Source: Nephromyces sp. MM_2019 (Eukaryota > Apicomplexa > Aconoidasida > Nephromycida). Taken from it: 10,517 nt of DNA. A program made the translations under genes and the position numbers. Position 1 is the first letter of the stretch, and each line of letters begins with the position of its first letter. Below the pieces are notes generated by a model that had not been told where the DNA came from, did no database searches, and saw nothing but the letters and a program-made list of their open reading frames with translations. Below are positions 6,487 to 10,517 of the stretch, in pieces. The DNA is taken from positions 1 to 10,517 of the forward strand of contig JADHZB010000545.1 of the NCBI GenBank assembly GCA_015657535.1, read 5' to 3'.

Positions 6487-8091
6487 GTATGTGTGTGGGT
6501 GGGTGATTCTGGGTGTAATTTATGTAGGTGATTGTATGTGTGTTGTATGTGTGTATGTTTTATGTATGTATAGATACTATAATATATATATATAAATAGT
6601 TTTCCATGCGTTAGAATAATTTCCTTCTTTTTATGTGATGAGACTATAGTGTTGATAAATCAATATTCATATACCTTAATATAAAATAAACATATACACA
6701 TCTTAATAAACCCTTTCTTCCCCCTTCCCGCACTCACAACAGAGAAGAAATATTCAATTTACATTTGAAACCAATCAAGCTTGATGAATCAACTGATGTA
6801 GCATTATTGAGTAAACGATTAGCGGCATTAACACCTGGTTTCTCTGGTGCAGATATAGCAAATATATGTAATGAAGGTGCTATCCATGCGGCACGTAGAA
6901 ATTCAGAAAAAGGTGTAAATTTCGATGATTTTGAGAGGGCTAGTGAGCGCATTATGGCGGGTTTACCCAAAATTAAAACACTCATTTCCGCTATACAAAA
7001 ACGTACTGTAGCTTATCATGAAACAGGTCATGCATTGGTAGGTTGGTTTTCTGCACATGCGGACCCTGTATTAAAGGTGTCTATACTTCCAAGAAGTAAA
7101 CGCATATTAGGGTTTGCTCAAAATTTACCCGATGAATCATTTTTATACACAAAAGAAGCAATTTTAGACAAAATTGCTGTGATTTTAGGAGGAAGAGCGG
7201 CAGAAGAATTATTTATTGGGAGTGTAACTACAGGTGCGGAAGATGATTTAAAGAAAGTTACACAAATGAGTTATTCATTGGTTAGCCGTTGGGGGATGAG
7301 TGATGAAGTTGGCCTGATTTCATTTGGTGATCAAGGTGTGTCTGTATGGAGTGGGGGAGTGGTGGGGAGGGTATGGAAGAGGGGAGGGGATGTGTGATAA
7401 TTTTATAGTGGTTACTTTAGATCTATTGATGTTATGAGATGTTGATCTGTATATATATATATATATATATATATAAGTATGTATATATTATTCATATGAT
7501 GTTGTGTTGACTTTGGTTAAATAATTTCAAATGGCGTATGTATGTATGTGCGTGTATAGGTGACCAACAATTGTATAAGCCCTATTCAGATAATTTGGCC
7601 CAAATTATTGATAGGGAAGCTAAATCACTAGTTGATAGTACATACAAACGTGCAAAAGAAATTTTATGGGACCACAAAGTTGCTGTACATGCCTTAGCTG
7701 ATTTGCTATTTCGTAAAGAAACCATTACTTATCACGATATTGTAAGTGTGCGTATGTATCTATTTTTGTGTGTGGGTGTGCGTGTATATGTAGGTGTGTA
7801 TAGAGAGACAGAGAGTGAGTTAGAAATTAGGTATTCATTGGACTTATTCATTTATATGTACAATATATATATAACTTATCAATTCGTATCTGTTGAATGA
7901 TATTATATACATTTTTATGTGCATGTGTATAATATATATATATACTTGTATATATATTATAATAGGTGGAATGTATAGGAGAACGTCCCTTCGAAATGAA
8001 AAATGAACTCAAACAATATATTACTGCTAATCCTCGAAAACTCTTAACTGAACCAGAAACTCAACAACCACCTGAAATTGAGGCTAATTAA
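5165..8091 (+). CDS. AFG3L2: mitochondrial m-AAA protease subunit (AFG3L2/YTA10-12-like), four exons
   Basis: The join of 5165-6486, 6743-7335, 7560-7741 and 7966-8091 is 2223 nt, encoding 740 residues plus TAA (human AFG3L2 is about 800). It is an ATP-driven zinc protease of the mitochondrial inner membrane that degrades misfolded membrane proteins and processes precursors. Seen in order: arginine-containing targeting-type N-terminus; PPKGFEKFY (67-75); TM segments about 101-118 and 210-227; Walker A GPPGNGKT (305-312); Walker B IIFIDEID (360-367); second region of homology [19 protein letters not shown] (411-429) with both arginine fingers; [12 protein letters not shown] (474-485); zinc site HETGH (533-537) and the Asp ligand in GAEDDL (609). 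PPKGFEK and [13 protein letters not shown] favour AFG3L2/YTA10-12, while HALVGW and GFAQ recall paraplegin, so the exact subfamily is uncertain. The matrix-facing orientation is inferred from the family. Confidence 0.95.
6487..6742 (+). other. m-AAA intron 1
   Basis: 256 bp with GTATGT donor and ACAACAG acceptor. It is TG-rich over the first 90 bp, then AT-rich, with a CT tract (about 6710-6735) serving as the polypyrimidine tract. Confidence 0.93.
6743..7335 (+). CDS. AFG3L2: m-AAA exon 2: AAA+ lid and zinc peptidase core
   Basis: The acceptor CACAACAG follows a strong CT tract. The exon completes Arg441 and reads [13 protein letters not shown], the usual continuation after the second region of homology. 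It holds the lid helices ([16 protein letters not shown]), HETGH and the distal aspartate ligand in TTGAEDDL. The donor G|GTGTGT is weak compared with the GTATGT and GTAAGT donors of the other introns. Confidence 0.95.
7336..7559 (+). other. m-AAA intron 2, GTGTGT donor
   Basis: 224 bp. A G-rich 5' part (about 7350-7392) is followed by an AT run (7450-7475) and a GTATAG acceptor. Retention would add 19 codons and stop at 7395-7397, removing the last C-terminal helices. Confidence 0.9.
7560..7741 (+). CDS. AFG3L2: m-AAA exon 3: C-terminal helical part of peptidase domain
   Basis: The acceptor is CGTGTATAG ending at 7559 and the donor is ATT|GTAAGT. The join gives [17 protein letters not shown], in register with the family's KPYSE segment. 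The exon also carries [19 protein letters not shown] and the [11 protein letters not shown] segment before the boundary. Confidence 0.93.
7742..7965 (+). other. m-AAA intron 3
   Basis: 224 bp with GTAAGT donor and AATAG acceptor. TG-rich at the start with a GAGAGACAGAGAG segment (7802-7815), then TA-rich. Confidence 0.9.
7966..8091 (+). CDS. AFG3L2: m-AAA exon 4: C-terminus
   Basis: The acceptor is TATAATAG ending at 7965. It encodes [19 protein letters not shown] and a short hydrophilic tail ending EIEAN, then TAA at 8089-8091. GERPF matches the G-x-RPF motif near the end of m-AAA proteases. The tail is shorter than the acidic tail of human AFG3L2. Confidence 0.93.
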   Translation: MECIGERPFEMKNELKQYITANPRKLLTEPETQQPPEIEAN

Positions 8092-8375
8092 CTTTAGATA
8101 TATATATATATATATATATAAACACATACACACACACACGCTCACAAAAACTTATACAGTGTGTAGACCCATTATATTGACTGAATAGTGTGCAAATACA
8201 CCTTAATATTTAATTGAGTGTTGAGTGTTTAAGTTTTTTAAATTAAAGGTTTTTTGTCATATCTGTAAACCATAAATATTTAACTAGATTTGACAATTTT
8301 TACACATATTTATATATATATAAATAATTTTACACACCGTCGATTAACTTACTCCCAATCAATTTTCTACCCAAA

Positions 8376-8421
8376 AATAAAAATTAAGATTTTACATATA
8401 TTCACACACAAATGTGTGTGA
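8376..8421 (+). terminator. possible poly(A) signal and hairpin of the m-AAA gene
   Basis: AATAAA at 8376-8381 lies about 285 nt after the stop codon. About 30 nt later, GTGTGTGA (8414-8421) provides a GU-rich element. It also pairs perfectly with TCACACAC (8402-8409) across an AAAT loop. The spacing fits a standard cleavage and polyadenylation site, but AT-rich DNA produces AATAAA often. Confidence 0.35.
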
Positions 8422-9729
8422 TGAAATTATTTAACATCACCTAGTATAATTTATAATATACTATAACATTTTTCAAAAATTCACACATACACATACACCA
8501 AATTACTAATATTTATGAAATTATAACATTTCATTTTGATATTGAATTTTTAACCTTCACCAAATATTATCTAAAATACTTCAGTGTATGTGATAGAAAT
8601 TGTGTGTAAATCATATACAAATACTCTATGTTATATATATATATATATATATATATTTGTGAATATGTGGTGTGCGATATTTGAAATTATATACAAGTGT
8701 GTAATATGTGTAAAATGAGAGAATATAAAATATGTAAGGTGTGTAACATTAGAGTAGATATATATATTAGGATGTGTGTGTATTGATTTATATCTTACTA
8801 ATAGAAGATTTTGAATGAATAAATTTAATAAAATCTAAAGTATAATCTTAAAGTCAATGTGTAAACAATATATCTAGTTTGTTGTGTGTGTAAATTCCTA
8901 TTTCAGTTAATGATTTGTTTTATACATAAATGTTTAAGCATGTGAGTGTAGTATTTTATGTTGTTGTTTTAATTTTAATCTTTAGTAGATTTTGAATTAA
9001 TTATATATACAGTGTGTAAACAATAATTTATTATATAAACATATTAATGAAATACCTGTGTGTTAGTTTAAATGTGTCTATGATGCATATAAAAGAATTT
9101 TTATATTTCTTATTTATTGCGGTATATATCAATTTTATGCATTTTCATATGTATGTTTGTATGATTATGTCAATATTATTTTGATTTTTGTATATATATA
9201 TTTATTTCAAATAATGTGTATGTTTAATTTTCAAAAAATGTGTCTAATTTTATTGTATATATATATTTAAGTAAATTTTATGCATGATTATGTCTATAAA
9301 GTGTTTACAATGTGTTTGCATAACTATTTTAAATTATGTGCGTGTATATATTTATTCAAAGATGTGTGTAAAATGTTTTAATATTTAAAATGTGTGATTG
9401 TATCAAAAAAGTGTGTGAATATTATTATTGTTCTAAATGAATATAAGTATACTAGTATTTTGTTTTTATTCGAGAGTGTTATTTATATAAATTCACAGTT
9501 TATTCAAGTTAATTAAATTAGTTATTAAAGCTAAATTTAAAGGCTTATGATATTTGGGTGTACTTGTTTTCCCTATTTATTTCCTAAAATATTAATTTAC
9601 ACATTTAAGTGTGCAAATATATTTTATAAATAATAAGCTAGTATGAGTATGCATATATATAGATATATTTCAAGTCAAAATAACTACAAACAAAAATACA
9701 TACACACAGAAACATGAATACACAAATAA

Positions 9730-9830
9730 ATACCTACACATATATAGAAATAGACCTACATGCACATAGAGATAAACCTACATACCCATAGAGAGAGAGA
9801 CCTACACACACATACACGCACATACCTAAA
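9730..9830. repeat. degenerate CATAGA / ACCTACA repeat
   Basis: Successive imperfect copies of (A)CCTACA and CATAGAGA segments, including a GAGAGAGAGA run (9790-9799). It gives a short His-Thr-Arg frame that I do not consider a gene. Confidence 0.5.
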
Positions 9831-10517
9831 ATTACACTTAAATACACACACACACGCATACACACGTACCACGTACACAAATACATATAAGCACCTGAAA
9901 GATGTTAAAATTTTACAAAGTATATATATATATATATATATATGTATCTATATATCTAAATCCTCAATTTAAAATTAAAATATACACAAGTGTATATAAA
10001 TCTTGTCTAAAATAATAAATAGTTTATTGCTTAACATTCAAATCTGACAAATATATATGCACACATATACACAACAAAACACATACACAATGATGTCATA
10101 AGTACTATTACACACATACCCCTACACACACAAAATATATATACACATATGTCTAAAAAATTTTATACACACACCAAGGCACAAAATTGTCTATACACAC
10201 AACAAATCGCTTAACACATTTATATATAAAATTATATTCAAAATTTACATACACAAATCAACACATAATCACAACCAAATTATATAGAAATAAATAAATT
10301 ACACACACATAGTTACAATTACACACATGAACGCATAAATAAAACACATAATTAATTCCTAAAATTACACACATGTATATATATATATATATATATTTAA
10401 TACACATACACTTTTTATATAATTTGTTGAAATTAAAATTATCATTATTTTAAATATTACACATCATTGGCCTTTATATTATATATAGTGTAGCATATAT
10501 TACACACACACAAAAAC

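Larger units (their letters stand above)
8092..10517. other. intergenic region after the m-AAA gene, no gene seen
   Basis: About 2.4 kb of AT-rich DNA with no convincing exon on either strand and no tRNA- or snRNA-like signal noticed by eye. About 8580-9450 is TG-rich on the + strand, with frequent TGTGTAA words. From about 9650 it becomes CA-rich. TA runs lie at 8098-8121, 8632-8656, 9921-9943 and 10376-10396. The start should hold the protease gene's 3' UTR. Confidence 0.65.

Noticed and set aside
8326..8340. ACACACCGTCG resembling the end of small-subunit rRNA
   Set aside because: The match is only a few bases and the flanks show no rRNA sequence.
8806..9025. Repeated words AGATTTTGAAT and TGTGTAAACAATA suggesting a duplicated segment
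   Set aside because: The two words recur at different offsets (181 and 155 bp) and the sequence between does not align, so a duplication is not supported.

Overview
This window is eukaryotic nuclear DNA. It is strongly AT-rich and packed with CA/TG, TA and longer tandem repeats. It carries two same-strand (+), intron-containing genes whose exons read cleanly through GT-AG junctions with matching phases. The organism cannot be named from sequence alone. An AT-rich protist is a reasonable guess, because the proteins are conserved while all non-coding DNA is low-complexity repeat.

Positions 1-3068 hold the 3' part of a gene for an L-seryl-tRNA(Sec) kinase-like protein (PSTK). Six short exons (58-137 nt) lie between introns of 231-735 bp that are filled almost entirely by minisatellites. 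Most of these exons are too small to show up as convincing reading frames; they were recovered by chaining splice sites and phases. The start of the gene, including the kinase P-loop, lies upstream of the window. If the identity is right, the organism makes selenocysteine.

Positions 3069-5164 are intergenic. They contain CA/TG blocks, a 13-bp tandem array, AT runs, two small palindromes and, just before the next gene, a G-depleted pyrimidine-rich leader.

Positions 5165-8091 encode a complete mitochondrial m-AAA protease (AFG3L2/YTA10-12/SPG7 family, FtsH-like) of 740 residues in four exons. Targeting sequence, two membrane segments, AAA+ motifs and the zinc-protease motif are all visible.

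Positions 8092-10517 hold no gene that I can support: AT-rich DNA that is TG-rich on the + strand to about 9600 and CA-rich after it. A possible poly(A) signal for the protease gene lies near 8376.

The two genes act in different places (cytosolic tRNA modification; mitochondrial inner-membrane proteolysis) and show no functional link. I found no new defence, mobile or biosynthetic system. The most interesting signals are in the introns: an exactly 32-bp, 12-copy array carrying repeated AATAAA plus TG-rich modules before the last PSTK exon, and mutually complementary CA-rich and TG-rich introns in one transcript.
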